This document shows positions 55,783-64,000 of a stretch of 64,000 nucleotides of DNA, piece by piece. Every line of letters starts with the position of its first letter. Position 1 is the stretch's first letter. Both the position numbers and the translations under genes were made by a program. The stretch is taken from NCBI RefSeq assembly GCF_018145655.1, contig NZ_JAGSSY010000003.1, positions 124,001 through 188,000 on the forward strand, given 5' to 3'. This DNA comes from Campylobacter anatolicus (GTDB lineage Bacteria > Campylobacterota > Campylobacteria > Campylobacterales > Campylobacteraceae). Below the pieces are notes generated by a model, which worked only from the letters and a program-made list of their open reading frames with translations, did no database searches and had not been told where the DNA came from.

Positions 55783-56607
55783 ATGAACATAATGCATACT
55801 TTAGAGTCACTTAGTATACAAACCACAGATGATGTGCTATTTCGCGATCTGCGAGATATGATAAATAAAAATTTTAAAAACAACATAGCAAATAAAGGCA
55901 AGGTTATAGCATTTTACGAAGAGAGTGAGATACCGCAACGTAAATGCTTTGTCAAATTTATAAAAAAATTATATGAAAAGCAAAGTGGCAAATCACTTAA
56001 TCTAAATTTCGCCGAATACAAAACTATAAAGCTAAACTATATTCAAAAAAATGCTATATCTAGTGTATTAAATATTGAAGTTGATTTTTTAAGAGATGAG
56101 GTGATATTTACTTTAAATGAGACTCCAAAGATATTTACCACGTATCTAATGCAAAAATTTAAAAACAACGCAACAAACTATAATCATAAGCTAAATAAAC
56201 TAAGTGTAAAAGTAGCTTTGGAAAGCGATTTTGACGTGCTTGGCGAGTTTTTAGCTAAAAAAGAACATATGAAATTTATAGTGCATTTTGACTTTGATAT
56301 GACGGACTTTGAGAGATTTAAACATAAATTTAAGGTGCAAAACTCATCTAAATTTATAAACCGCTTCTCAGCATTAGCCAGTATGCTTGAAGAGAATTTT
56401 GAAATTTTAGGTTGCGACAAAAATGATAGCTTTGATGAGATTAGGGAGAGCTATCTAAAACTTGTAAAAATCTACCATCCAGACCGCCACGCAAATAAAA
56501 CACAAAAGATACAAGAACAGTACCGAGCAAATTTTGAAAAGATACAAAACGCATATGAAGCGTTAAAGCCGTTTTATAAAAATCAAGAGGCATTTGTGAG
56601 TGCATAG
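55783..56607 (+). CDS. J-domain protein
   Basis: A protein of about 274 residues with a C-terminal J domain: EILGCDKNDSFDEIRESYLKL, the HPD tripeptide in IYHPDRHAN, and a last helix (IQNAYEAL). The N-terminal 200 residues match no domain I know and hold no Cys-rich DnaJ region, so it is a type III co-chaperone that would direct DnaK to a particular client. I choose ATG 55783 because GGAG at 55773-55776 lies upstream; ATG 55771 is an alternative. A sigma-54 promoter precedes it. Confidence 0.8.
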   Translation: MNIMHTLESLSIQTTDDVLFRDLRDMINKNFKNNIANKGKVIAFYEESEIPQRKCFVKFIKKLYEKQSGKSLNLNFAEYKTIKLNYIQKNAISSVLNIEVDFLRDEVIFTLNETPKIFTTYLMQKFKNNATNYNHKLNKLSVKVALESDFDVLGEFLAKKEHMKFIVHFDFDMTDFERFKHKFKVQNSSKFINRFSALASMLEENFEILGCDKNDSFDEIRESYLKLVKIYHPDRHANKTQKIQEQYRANFEKIQNAYEALKPFYKNQEAFVSA

Positions 56608-56718
56608 CTCACTTTGTTTTATAAATATTTTTATAATAAAAGTAGTTTGTAAAGTAAAAAATATTTACAATAATGAGTGAGCTATAATAGCTTTTATAAA
56701 ATTTAGTTGGAGTAAAAT

Positions 56719-56811
56719 ATGTAACATTTAGAAGCTTTAAAGAGACAATACAAAGGCGATTTTCAAAACTTAAGAGATAAAGCTAATGCAACTTTAACTC
56801 TTTTAGTTTAA
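56719..56811 (+). pseudogene. possible gene remnant with a stop at codon 2
   Basis: A promoter (56683-56688) and ribosome site (GGAG, six bases upstream) point to ATG 56719, but codon 2 is TAA. The next 28 codons are open (HLEALKRQYKGDFQNLRDKA.., ending LLLV-like and TAA). One base change, AAA to TAA, would explain it. I do not recognise the peptide. It could also be a minimal AUG-stop regulatory element or a small RNA. Confidence 0.3.
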
Positions 56812-57070
56812 ATTTAAGAGTTAAGACCTCATACTCTTTTAACCTCTTGACTAAATCCAATACATTTTAGCATTTTTATATTTTTTAACAAAAATTTGAT
56901 AATGCAATTATTATTTTATCTATATCGTTGTCAGCTTTCATTCTAATTTAAAATAGTTTATTAAGTTGATTATCTTTAATTTTAATCAAATCAAAAATCA
57001 CCAAGCATTATTTTGTTGTGCTACTGGGGCTTATTTATGTTATAAGCAATTAGCTAAAACATTTTATAAA

Positions 57071-57154
57071 TTAGGTTGTATTTTTAGCACGAAACTCATC
57101 TAAGCAATATTCAAGCCCACACACTAAAATATAGTCGCAACTGCTAATTGCCAT
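57071..57154 (-). CDS. possible 27-residue ORF after rpoN
   Basis: The ORF MAISSCDYILVCGLEYCLDE... starts one base after the rpoN stop codon and ends TAA at 57071. It has three cysteines and no clear Shine-Dalgarno. It may be translated by re-initiation after RpoN, or be a remnant or chance frame. No family is recognised. Confidence 0.25.
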   Translation of the reverse strand: MAISSCDYILVCGLEYCLDEFRAKNTT

Positions 57155-57155
57155 A

Positions 57156-58430
57156 CTAAAGACGCTCAAAGGATAAGCCACTGATATAATAAGCTTTCTT
57201 TCTCTCACTTGAACTGCCTATATTTAGTGCCTTGCGATACTTCGTGATCGTCCTACGCACGATAGTTATGTTAAATTCTTTTTGTATTAGCTCTAAAATT
57301 TGCTGATCTCCAAGTGGCTTTGCCCTATTTTCATTTTTGATTAAATTTACTAAAAACTCCTTTATCATAGCGTTTGAGACATCTTCATCAAGTGCAGCGG
57401 TAAAAAATGACTTCATAGCGATCGTCCCACGTGGAGAGGCGATAAATTTATTTGCTATCGCACGTGAGATAGTAGAAGCCGAACGCCCCAAGTCTTCGGC
57501 TATATCACGCAATTTCATCGGCTTTATATCCCCGCCGAAAAAATAATCATACTGATACTCAACTATCATAAGCCCTATCTTATAAAGCGTTGCTTTTCGC
57601 ATAGAAAGTGCGTCTATCAGGTCTCTCCCCTCTTTTACTCTACTACTTATAAATTCATCGCTCTCATTATGTCCTTGAGTGTCTAACACCACTTGCGGAT
57701 AAAAATCATCATTTACGCTTACGCTTATGCCATTCTCGTCAGTGCTTATAATTATATCTGGCGTGATTGGCAACGGCTCGTCCATATACTCAATCGCGGG
57801 TGGATTTTTAAATTTTTTGATGATTTTTAGAGCTTCATCATAGTGTTTTAGTTTTATCAGACGTTCAATATTTTCAAAATTTAATATAATTTGCTTAGCA
57901 CATTCATACACTTCGTCGCTCACTTCGCTTTGACTAAGTTGAAATAAAAAGCTCTCTTTAAAGTCCACCGCTCCAACACCAACAGGCTCAAGGTATGCAA
58001 ACCTCGCTCTCACTCGCTCTACATCATTTCTCTCAATCTCTTTAAAAACCGCTACATCATACTCAAAATATCCTTCGTGATTTATGCACTCCACTATCTT
58101 TTGTGCTATCTCTTGGGACTTTGTAGTGGGGAAAAGTGGCGGATTTATCTGCTCGATTAGCTTTTCATATAAGCTTTGCTTATAGATACTTACGCTTTCA
58201 ATCGTGTCTGAGACTGAGCTACGCGTGATCTCAGTAAAAAAATTTTTCTTTGTATTTTTGCCTGGCTGGATTAAATTTTTATGCTCTATGCTTATAAAAG
58301 GATTTTCTGCAACGAACGGCTCAAGCGTCTCTTTTAGCTCATCAAGGCTACTTTGAAGTATCGGTAGCCAACTTCTAAGCGTTTGATTCAGTTTAGTTTT
58401 TGGTGCTAAAGCTTGGGCTTGTCGTAGCAT
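57156..58430 (-). CDS. rpoN: RNA polymerase sigma-54 factor
   Basis: RpoN directs RNA polymerase to -24/-12 promoters, which in Campylobacter govern hook and basal-body genes. The 424-residue protein has the glutamine-rich activator region at the start (RQAQALAPKTKLNQTLRSWL), core-binding middle, the helix-turn-helix SASTISRAI, and the RpoN box RRTITKYRKAL near the end. It follows lptB by two bases on the minus strand. A matching promoter is found in this window at 55733-55749. Confidence 0.94.
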   Translation of the reverse strand: MLRQAQALAPKTKLNQTLRSWLPILQSSLDELKETLEPFVAENPFISIEHKNLIQPGKNTKKNFFTEITRSSVSDTIESVSIYKQSLYEKLIEQINPPLFPTTKSQEIAQKIVECINHEGYFEYDVAVFKEIERNDVERVRARFAYLEPVGVGAVDFKESFLFQLSQSEVSDEVYECAKQIILNFENIERLIKLKHYDEALKIIKKFKNPPAIEYMDEPLPITPDIIISTDENGISVSVNDDFYPQVVLDTQGHNESDEFISSRVKEGRDLIDALSMRKATLYKIGLMIVEYQYDYFFGGDIKPMKLRDIAEDLGRSASTISRAIANKFIASPRGTIAMKSFFTAALDEDVSNAMIKEFLVNLIKNENRAKPLGDQQILELIQKEFNITIVRRTITKYRKALNIGSSSERKKAYYISGLSFERL

Positions 58431-58432
58431 TT

Positions 58433-59161
58433 TTACTCAAGAAGACGGAATTCTTCACCAAGATAGTAAGTGCGGACATTTTTGTCATTTGCAACATCTT
58501 TTGCTCCACCACTTGCTAGTAACGAGCCATCTTTTATGACATATGCTCTGTCACAGATAGCTAACGTCTCACGCACGTTGTGATCGGTTATTAGCACTCC
58601 TATGCCTAAATTTTTAAGATCACGGACGATACTTTGTATATCACTAACCGCTATAGGATCGACTCCAGCAAATGGCTCATCAAGCAACAAAAACTTAGGC
58701 GTTATCATAAGACTCCTAGCTATCTCACAACGCCTACGCTCACCACCACTTAGACTCACACCCTTTCGCAAACGGATCGGCTCAATGTTTAATAAATTTA
58801 ACATCTCATCAACTTTTTTAGCACACTCTTGTTCATCTTTGTATAATATTTCAGCACCTAAAAGTAGATTTTCTTCTACGCTTAACTCTTTAAATATACT
58901 TGATTCTTGTGGCAGATAGCCAATTCCCATTTTTGCACGACGATGCAAAGCGACATTTGTAACATCAGCCCCATCAAGCATAACAGCTCCACTACTAGGG
59001 CTTATAAGCCCGCATATCATATAAAATGTAGTTGTCTTTCCAGCCCCGTTTGGACCCAAAAGTCCTACGATCTCGCCACTCTTGACCTCAAGCGAAATTC
59101 CTTTGATTATCTGCGTTTTTTTTATCGTTTTTGTTAAATTTACAACTTCTAATTTATGCAC
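58433..59161 (-). CDS. lptB: LPS export ABC ATPase LptB
   Basis: LptB powers extraction of lipooligosaccharide from the inner membrane. Walker A is GPNGAGKTT, signature LSGGERRR, Walker B LLLDEPFAGVD, with the family's YLPQESSIFKELSVEENL. I start at GTG 59161 (MHKLEVVNL..), since GAGG lies six bases upstream; the frame extends to 59173. That gives 242 residues. It is next to rpoN, as in many proteobacteria, and overlaps tsaE by eight bases. Confidence 0.92.
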   Translation of the reverse strand: MHKLEVVNLTKTIKKTQIIKGISLEVKSGEIVGLLGPNGAGKTTTFYMICGLISPSSGAVMLDGADVTNVALHRRAKMGIGYLPQESSIFKELSVEENLLLGAEILYKDEQECAKKVDEMLNLLNIEPIRLRKGVSLSGGERRRCEIARSLMITPKFLLLDEPFAGVDPIAVSDIQSIVRDLKNLGIGVLITDHNVRETLAICDRAYVIKDGSLLASGGAKDVANDKNVRTYYLGEEFRLLE

Positions 59162-59564
59162 TATAAACCTCATATTCTCGTCTATTTTCTTGCGTTTTTA
59201 TACTCACTACGCAATACTCTATGCCGTAACGTTTAAGCATATTTTCAAGCTCATTATCGCCCCATTCTACAAGGTGCAATCCATCTTCCATTAAATTTTC
59301 AAAAAGTCCATTTTTTATTATCCCCGCTAAGCCATTTTGATAGATATCGTAGTGATAAATTTGTATATCTCCAACGTAGCTTTGCATAACTGAAAATGTC
59401 GGTGATGTTACATTACTTTGCACTCCATAAGCCTTAGCAATAGCTTTAATAAGAGTGGTTTTACCACTTGCAAGATCACCACGAAATAGCACCACACCCT
59501 GCTTTGGTAACACAGCCACTAGCCTATCAAGCTCGTTTAATCCTAAAATAAATTTATCTCTCAT
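59154..59564 (-). CDS. tsaE: tRNA t6A-synthesis ATPase TsaE
   Basis: TsaE is the ATPase of the TsaBDE complex that makes t6A at tRNA position 37, the substrate later modified by MtaB, also in this window. The P-loop is GDLASGKTT, then VTSPTFSVMQSY and YHYDIYQ, and the LVEWGDNE motif. At 136 residues it is normal. It overlaps the S4-domain gene by four bases. Confidence 0.92.
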   Translation of the reverse strand: MRDKFILGLNELDRLVAVLPKQGVVLFRGDLASGKTTLIKAIAKAYGVQSNVTSPTFSVMQSYVGDIQIYHYDIYQNGLAGIIKNGLFENLMEDGLHLVEWGDNELENMLKRYGIEYCVVSIKTQENRREYEVYSA

Positions 59565-59806
59565 AGCTCTTTGATATACTCATTTTGTGCCGATTTTGGT
59601 ATGCTTTTTGTCGTCGGAATAGCTAAAACTTGATATTTTGCCTCACGAGTGAGAAATTTTATCGTTATTACATCGTTGACTTTTACATCCTTTGCGGCCT
59701 TTACTACAACGTCGTTGATGCTTACAACTCCACTTCTACACATATCCTCACTGACTGAACGTCGCTTAGTAATATTTACTACATTTAAAAATTTATCTAC
59801 TCTCAT
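59561..59806 (-). CDS. S4-domain RNA-binding protein (HslR-like)
   Basis: An 81-residue protein made almost wholly of an S4 RNA-binding domain: MRVDKFLNVVNITKRRSVSEDMCRSGVV, then VNDVITI. Small S4 proteins of this sort bind stalled 50S subunits carrying peptidyl-tRNA in E. coli (Hsp15); that role is inferred. The start at 59806 is chosen because the domain begins there; the frame runs to 59845. Confidence 0.8.
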   Translation of the reverse strand: MRVDKFLNVVNITKRRSVSEDMCRSGVVSINDVVVKAAKDVKVNDVITIKFLTREAKYQVLAIPTTKSIPKSAQNEYIKEL

Positions 59807-59842
59807 AGGCGAGATTTTAGCCAAAAACTGCTTAAATTTAAT

Positions 59843-59902
59843 CACTAAATTTAATAAAATTTAATCATTTTTGGCTAAAATACGAAATTATTAAATTTAG
59901 TG
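59843..59902. promoter_or_regulatory. 15-bp inverted repeat around the argG -10
   Basis: CACTAAATTTAATAA at 59843-59857 and TTATTAAATTTAGTG at 59888-59902 are exact reverse complements with 30 bases between. TAAAAT at 59876-59881 is the likely argG -10, so the second arm begins at the expected transcription start. It could be an operator or an RNA stem; AT-rich bias makes chance possible. Confidence 0.4.
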
Positions 59903-59921
59903 TATAAGGAGATTTTCAGCG

Positions 59922-61142
59922 ATGAGAAAAGATGTAAAAAAAGTAGTTCTAGCCTACTCTGGTGGACTTGATACAAGCATCATTTTAAAATGGTTACAAG
60001 ATGAGTATAAGTGCGAAGTTGTGACATTTACCGCCGACATCGGTCAAGGCGAGGAGCTAGAACCAGCTCGCAAAAAAGCCCTAGCACTTGGCATAAAACC
60101 TGAAAATATTTTTATAGAAGACTTGCGTGAAGAATTTGTCCGTGATTTTGTATTTCCAATGTTTCGTGCAAACGCACTTTACGAGGGCGAATACCTACTA
60201 GGCACATCTATCGCACGTCCGCTTATAGCCAAACGTCAAAGCGAGATAGCAAGGCTAACAGGAGCTGATGGCGTGAGTCACGGCGCCACTGGCAAGGGTA
60301 ATGACCAAGTCCGCTTTGAACTAGGTTATTACGCACTTGGCGATGATCTAACCATAATCGCTCCTTGGCGTGAGTGGGACTTAAACAGTCGCGAAAAACT
60401 ACTCGCATATGCTGAGAAAAATGGCATTGATATCAGCAAAAAACCTGGTAAAAGTCCATACTCAATGGATGCAAACTTGCTTCACATTAGCTATGAGGGC
60501 TTAGTGCTTGAAAACCCGGCAAACGCACCTGAAAAAGATATGTGGCGTTGGACGGTCGATCCAAAAGATGCACCAAATGAGAGTGAGATCATTGAGATCG
60601 GCTACGAAAATGGTGATCCGGTAAGCATAAACGGCAAAAAATTAAGTCCAGCCAAGCTATTAACCGAGCTAAACCGCCTAGGTGCGAAGCATGGTATCGG
60701 TCGCCTTGACTTGGCTGAAAACCGCTCAGTTGGCATGAAAAGCAGAGGTTGTTACGAAACTCCTGGTGGCTCAATAATGCTAAAAGCACACCGAGCAATA
60801 GAGAGTATAACACTTGATCGTGGTGCGGCTCACTTAAAAGATGAAATTATGCCAAAATATGCAGAGCTGATTTACAACGGTTATTGGTTCTCGCCCGAGC
60901 GTGTTATGTTGCAAGCCTTGATAGACGAGAGTCAAAAACACGTAAATGGTACAGTAAAGATTGAGCTATACAAGGGTAATGTTATCATTTTAAGTCGTGA
61001 TAGCAAAACTGATAACTTATTTAACGAAGCGTTTAGCACTTTTGAAGAGGATACGGTGTTTGATCAAAAAGATGCAAATGGTTTCATTAAGTTAAATGCA
61101 TTGAGATTTATTATTGCACGCAAAAATGGTAGAAAATTTTAA
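59922..61142 (+). CDS. argG: argininosuccinate synthase
   Basis: ArgG joins citrulline and aspartate with ATP, the penultimate step of arginine synthesis. The PP-loop is [11 protein letters not shown] near the start, [14 protein letters not shown] follows, and [11 protein letters not shown] is another signature. At 406 residues it has normal length. AAGGAG-like bases (AAGGAGATTTTCAGCG) lead into ATG 59922. It stands alone between divergent operons with its own promoter. Confidence 0.95.
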   Translation: MRKDVKKVVLAYSGGLDTSIILKWLQDEYKCEVVTFTADIGQGEELEPARKKALALGIKPENIFIEDLREEFVRDFVFPMFRANALYEGEYLLGTSIARPLIAKRQSEIARLTGADGVSHGATGKGNDQVRFELGYYALGDDLTIIAPWREWDLNSREKLLAYAEKNGIDISKKPGKSPYSMDANLLHISYEGLVLENPANAPEKDMWRWTVDPKDAPNESEIIEIGYENGDPVSINGKKLSPAKLLTELNRLGAKHGIGRLDLAENRSVGMKSRGCYETPGGSIMLKAHRAIESITLDRGAAHLKDEIMPKYAELIYNGYWFSPERVMLQALIDESQKHVNGTVKIELYKGNVIILSRDSKTDNLFNEAFSTFEEDTVFDQKDANGFIKLNALRFIIARKNGRKF

Positions 61143-61345
61143 ATTGACTTAATAGCGAATTTCTACCTTTAAATTTGATAATAGAGTTAAAATAATACAG
61201 GTCGTGTATAAGTGATTTATGCTTTAGGCAAGTCAATCTGTTTGCAATTATGAGTAAAACGAAGTAAAAGTGGAGTACAGATACTCCTATCACAAAGACG
61301 AAATTTATTCGTTTACAAAGTTAAATTTTACGAAGGAAAAATTAA
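61143..61345 (+). other. 203-base leader upstream of rplI
   Basis: A TAAAAT at 61192-61197 and TAAAATAAT context could be the -10 for rplI-hslVU. GGAGTA (61272-61277) and TACTCC (61282-61287) form a 6-bp stem with a CAGA tetraloop, about 60 bases before the rplI ATG; this may be a ribosomal-protein leader element. GAAGGAAAAATTAA gives the rplI ribosome site. Confidence 0.35.
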
Positions 61346-61795
61346 ATGAAAGTATTACTAATAAAAGATGTAAAATCACTAGGAAAAGCTGGTGAGATAA
61401 AAGAGGTAAAAGACGGCTATGGCAATAACTTTTTAATAGGCAAAGGTCTTGCAAAAGCTGCAACACCTGATGTTATAAGACAGTACGAAGCAGCTCAAAG
61501 ACGCAAAGCCGAAGAGCTAAGCTATGAACTTGCGAATTTAGAAAAGCTAAAAGATGAGCTTGGCAAAGTAGTCGTTGTAGTTAAAAAACAGCTTGGTGCA
61601 AATGGTGCTTTATTTGGTGCGGTTTCAAAAGAGGAGATAGCTACAGAATTAGAAAAAACCCACCATTTAATCGTAGATAAAAAAGCTATTGAGATAGAGC
61701 ACAATCACCTAAAAGCAGTTGGAATTTATGACGTTAGCATAAAGCTCGGACATGCTGTAAATGCTACACTAAAAGTTGAAGTTGTAGGTGAGTAA
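61346..61795 (+). CDS. rplI: ribosomal protein L9
   Basis: L9 is a two-domain large-subunit protein that helps keep the reading frame. The start [31 protein letters not shown] is the conserved N-terminal domain, joined by a long helix to the C-terminal domain. At 149 residues it is normal. Its stop overlaps the hslV start by one base (TAATG). Confidence 0.96.
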   Translation: MKVLLIKDVKSLGKAGEIKEVKDGYGNNFLIGKGLAKAATPDVIRQYEAAQRRKAEELSYELANLEKLKDELGKVVVVVKKQLGANGALFGAVSKEEIATELEKTHHLIVDKKAIEIEHNHLKAVGIYDVSIKLGHAVNATLKVEVVGE

Positions 61796-62337
61796 TGTTT
61801 CACGCAACGACTATTTTAGCCTATAAAGGGGCACATAAATCAGTAATTGGCGGGGACGGACAGGTTAGCTTTGGCAATACTATATTAAAGGGCAATGCTG
61901 TAAAAATTCGCAAAGTCGGAGACGGCAATGTTTTGGCTGGTTTTGCTGGTAGCACCGCCGATGCATTTAACCTTTTTGATATGTTTGAAACACAACTTCA
62001 AAATACTAAAGGCGATCTACTAAAAGCTGTTATAAATTTTAGCAAAGAGTGGCGAAAAGATAAATATCTACGTAAGCTTGAAGCGATGATGTTAGTGTTA
62101 AATCGTGAGAAAATTTTCTTACTAAGTGGAACTGGCGATGTTGTAGAGCCAGAAGATGGCAAGATAGCAGCGATTGGTAGTGGCGGTAACTATGCACTTT
62201 CAGCAGCACGTGCTTTGGATAAATTTGCCAATATGGATGAAGAGGAGCTGGTAAAGCAGAGTCTAAATATCGCAGGTGAAATCTGCATATATACAAATAC
62301 AAATATAAAAACTTATGTAATTGAGGATGAAAAATAA
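61795..62337 (+). CDS. hslV: HslV peptidase subunit
   Basis: HslV (ClpQ) is the proteasome-like threonine peptidase that works with HslU. The start [12 protein letters not shown] implies removal of four residues to expose the catalytic threonine, a longer leader than in E. coli (only Met). [10 protein letters not shown] and [14 protein letters not shown] are family blocks. The length is 180. It overlaps hslU by one base. Confidence 0.95.
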   Translation: MFHATTILAYKGAHKSVIGGDGQVSFGNTILKGNAVKIRKVGDGNVLAGFAGSTADAFNLFDMFETQLQNTKGDLLKAVINFSKEWRKDKYLRKLEAMMLVLNREKIFLLSGTGDVVEPEDGKIAAIGSGGNYALSAARALDKFANMDEEELVKQSLNIAGEICIYTNTNIKTYVIEDEK

Positions 62338-63659
62338 TGAATATGACACCAAAACAGATCGTTGAATTTCTTGATGATTATGTTATCGGTCAAAAAGAGG
62401 CAAAAAAGATAATAGCAATTGCACTTCGCAATCGCTACCGCAGAATGCAACTAAGCAAAGCTATGCAAGATGACATAATGCCTAAAAATATCTTGATGAT
62501 AGGCTCAACTGGTGTAGGTAAAACAGAGATCGCAAGACGACTTTCAAAGATGATGGGACTACCATTTGTAAAAATAGAGGCGAGCAAATATACTGAAGTT
62601 GGCTTTGTTGGGCGTGATGTTGAGAGTATGGTAAGAGACCTTGCAATGGCAGCGTTTAATCTAGTAAAATCAGAGCAGATAGAAAAAAACCAGGATAAAA
62701 TAGACGCATACATAGAAGATAAAATCATCAAAAAATTACTTCCGCCTCTTCCAAAGGGTGCGAGTGATGAGAAGATGGCTGAGTATGAAAGAAGCTATGA
62801 AAAAATGGTGTCAAAACTAAGAAATGGCGATCTAGATGACCTTAGTATTGAGATAGAAGTGCAACAAAATGCATTAGAAGCCGGCTCAAATGTTCCGCCA
62901 GATATGGCACAAATGCAAGAGAGCTTTATAAAGATAATAGGCATAACAAATAAAGCTGTTAAAAAAGAATTAAAAGTAAAAGATGCTAAAAAAGCTCTTG
63001 AGAGCGAGGCTAATGATAAAATTTTAGACTTAGAACATGTTAAAGCCGAAGCACTTCGTAGGGCTGAAAACGAAGGTATTATTTTCATTGACGAGATAGA
63101 TAAGGTCGCAGTTAGCTCTGGTAATGGAGGTCGTCAAGATCCTAGTAAGGAAGGCGTTCAAAGAGATTTGTTGCCTATCGTTGAAGGCTCAAGTGTATCA
63201 ACTAAATTTGGAAATCTAAAGACTGATCATATCTTGTTTATCGCAGCTGGTGCATTTCACGTAAGTAAACCAAGCGACTTAATCCCAGAGCTACAAGGAC
63301 GTTTTCCGCTAAGAGTGGAGCTAAATAGTCTTGATGAAGACGCACTTTATCAAATTTTAACGCAGCCTAAAAACTCGTTACTAAAACAATACATCGCTTT
63401 ACTCGGAGCTGAAAATGTTAGTCTAGAATTTAGCGATGAGAGTATCCGTGAGATAGCTAAGATTGCTCAAAGTGCAAATGAAAAGATGGAAGACATTGGT
63501 GCAAGGAGACTTCACACAGTTATAGAGCGAGTTATAGAAGATATCAGCTTTGAGGCTAGTGAGCGAAGTGGCGAAAGTATAATCATCAGCAAAGAGCTGG
63601 TGAGCGAGAAGCTAAGTGATGTCGTTGAAAATCAAGACTTAGCAAGATATATATTATAA
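62337..63659 (+). CDS. hslU: HslU ATPase subunit
   Basis: HslU (ClpY) unfolds substrates for HslV. Walker A is GSTGVGKTE, Walker [11 protein letters not shown], with the I domain inserted between them (about residues 110-240) and the sensor 2 region GARRLHTVIERV near the end. The last residues DLARYIL match the tail that docks into HslV. The length of 440 is normal. Confidence 0.96.
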   Translation: MNMTPKQIVEFLDDYVIGQKEAKKIIAIALRNRYRRMQLSKAMQDDIMPKNILMIGSTGVGKTEIARRLSKMMGLPFVKIEASKYTEVGFVGRDVESMVRDLAMAAFNLVKSEQIEKNQDKIDAYIEDKIIKKLLPPLPKGASDEKMAEYERSYEKMVSKLRNGDLDDLSIEIEVQQNALEAGSNVPPDMAQMQESFIKIIGITNKAVKKELKVKDAKKALESEANDKILDLEHVKAEALRRAENEGIIFIDEIDKVAVSSGNGGRQDPSKEGVQRDLLPIVEGSSVSTKFGNLKTDHILFIAAGAFHVSKPSDLIPELQGRFPLRVELNSLDEDALYQILTQPKNSLLKQYIALLGAENVSLEFSDESIREIAKIAQSANEKMEDIGARRLHTVIERVIEDISFEASERSGESIIISKELVSEKLSDVVENQDLARYIL

Positions 63660-63706
63660 ATTTAAGATTACTTTAGTCTAATTTAAATTTAAAAATAAGG
63701 GGGCTT

Positions 63707-64000
63707 ATGAGATCAGGATTTGTAAGTATTATAGGGCGGACGAATGCAGGCAAAAGCTCTCTTTTAAACGCCTTGCTAAATGAAAAAATCGCTATCGTTT
63801 CGCACAAACAAAATGCAACAAGACGCAAGATAAATGGTATAGTGATGAATGGCGAAGATCAAGTTATATTCATAGACACACCAGGGCTTCACGAGAGTAA
63901 TAAAAAGTTAAATCAGCTAATGATAAATGAGGCGATAAAGTCAATGGGCGATTGCGACCTTATTATATTTATCGCTTCCATTCATGATAGCACCGAAAAC
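63707..64000 (+). CDS. era: GTPase Era, N-terminal part (runs off the window)
   Basis: Era is a GTPase needed for 16S rRNA maturation. The first 98 codons are present: the P-loop [12 protein letters not shown], the switch I-like [10 protein letters not shown] and the G3 motif DTPGLHES. A strong AAGGGGG ribosome site precedes ATG 63707. The KH domain and most of the G domain lie beyond base 64000. Confidence 0.92.
   Translation, partial: MRSGFVSIIGRTNAGKSSLLNALLNEKIAIVSHKQNATRRKINGIVMNGEDQVIFIDTPGLHESNKKLNQLMINEAIKSMGDCDLIIFIASIHDSTEN

Larger units (their letters stand above)
56608..57155. other. 548-base gap with a promoter, SD and start-stop element
   Basis: No full gene is seen. TAGCTCACT at 56605-56613 and AGTGAGCTA at 56676-56684 are exact complements 62 bases apart. 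TATAAT at 56683-56688 is a good -10, then GGAG at 56709-56712 and ATG at 56719-56721 directly followed by TAA. The same frame stays open for 28 more codons (HLEALKRQYKGDF...). AACTCTT and AAGAGTT at 56796-56822 can pair. The part from about 56850 to 57070 is AT-rich with nothing I recognise. Confidence 0.5.

Noticed and set aside
1-64000. CRISPR arrays, prophage, IS elements, tRNA or rRNA genes
   Set aside because: No regular spaced repeats, integrase or transposase frames, or cloverleaf-like stretches were seen in the intergenic gaps.

Overview
The window is chromosomal DNA of an epsilonproteobacterium, almost certainly a Campylobacter. The DNA is AT-rich, genes are tightly packed with many 1-20 base overlaps, and TTG/GTG starts are common. 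From memory, the gene blocks match conserved Campylobacter neighbourhoods: ubiX-coaD-tmk-hisS-speA, oorDABC-sucCD-mdh-icd, valS next to metNIQQQ, aroB-mscS-mtaB-ftsH-like, the MlaE-type 'iam' cluster, and rpoN-lptB-tsaE-argG-rplI-hslVU-era. I did not fix the species. No rRNA, tRNA, IS element, prophage or CRISPR array was found.

Layout. 1-9457 (+): cofactor, nucleotide and polyamine genes, then an aminotransferase leading into a thiazole operon (thiS, thiF, thiG, thiH, tenI-like). 9659-18183 (-): flavodoxin and a TCA segment (icd, mdh, sucCD, oorDABC). OorDABC probably passes electrons to the flavodoxin. 18264-31251: cell-envelope genes (mltG, an AsmA-like protein whose 5' end overlaps mltG, a UvrD-type helicase, and PBP1C with a thioester alpha-2-macroglobulin). 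31421-41482 (+): valS, a DpnII-type restriction island with a broken methyltransferase, the methionine importer metNI plus three metQ paralogues, a LysE-type exporter and a DedA protein. 41471-55551 (-): a GDP-fucose/fucosyltransferase group (gmd, fcl, fucT) at the 3' end of a conserved housekeeping run, then the Mla-like lipid transport genes. 55783-64000: a J-domain protein with a sigma-54 promoter, a gene-poor gap, rpoN to the S4-domain gene on the minus strand, then argG, rplI, hslVU and the start of era.

The most striking signal is the 254-base gap between metI and the first metQ. It holds a promoter, a 19-codon leader ORF with two Met-Cys pairs, and four pairing segments. These can form either P1+P3 (metQ Shine-Dalgarno free) or P2+P4 (metQ Shine-Dalgarno in a 13-bp hairpin). 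This has the logic of trp attenuation but acts on translation initiation, and it would couple sulfur amino acid supply to methionine uptake. I do not know of a description of it.

Other points worth a second look: a G10 tract that turns gmd off in this assembly, with fcl downstream having no ATG/GTG/TTG start and possibly depending on coupling to gmd; a frameshifted DpnA-type methyltransferase next to an intact endonuclease; an FtsH paralogue without the HExxH zinc site; and a promoter-SD-ATG-TAA element in the gap before rpoN.
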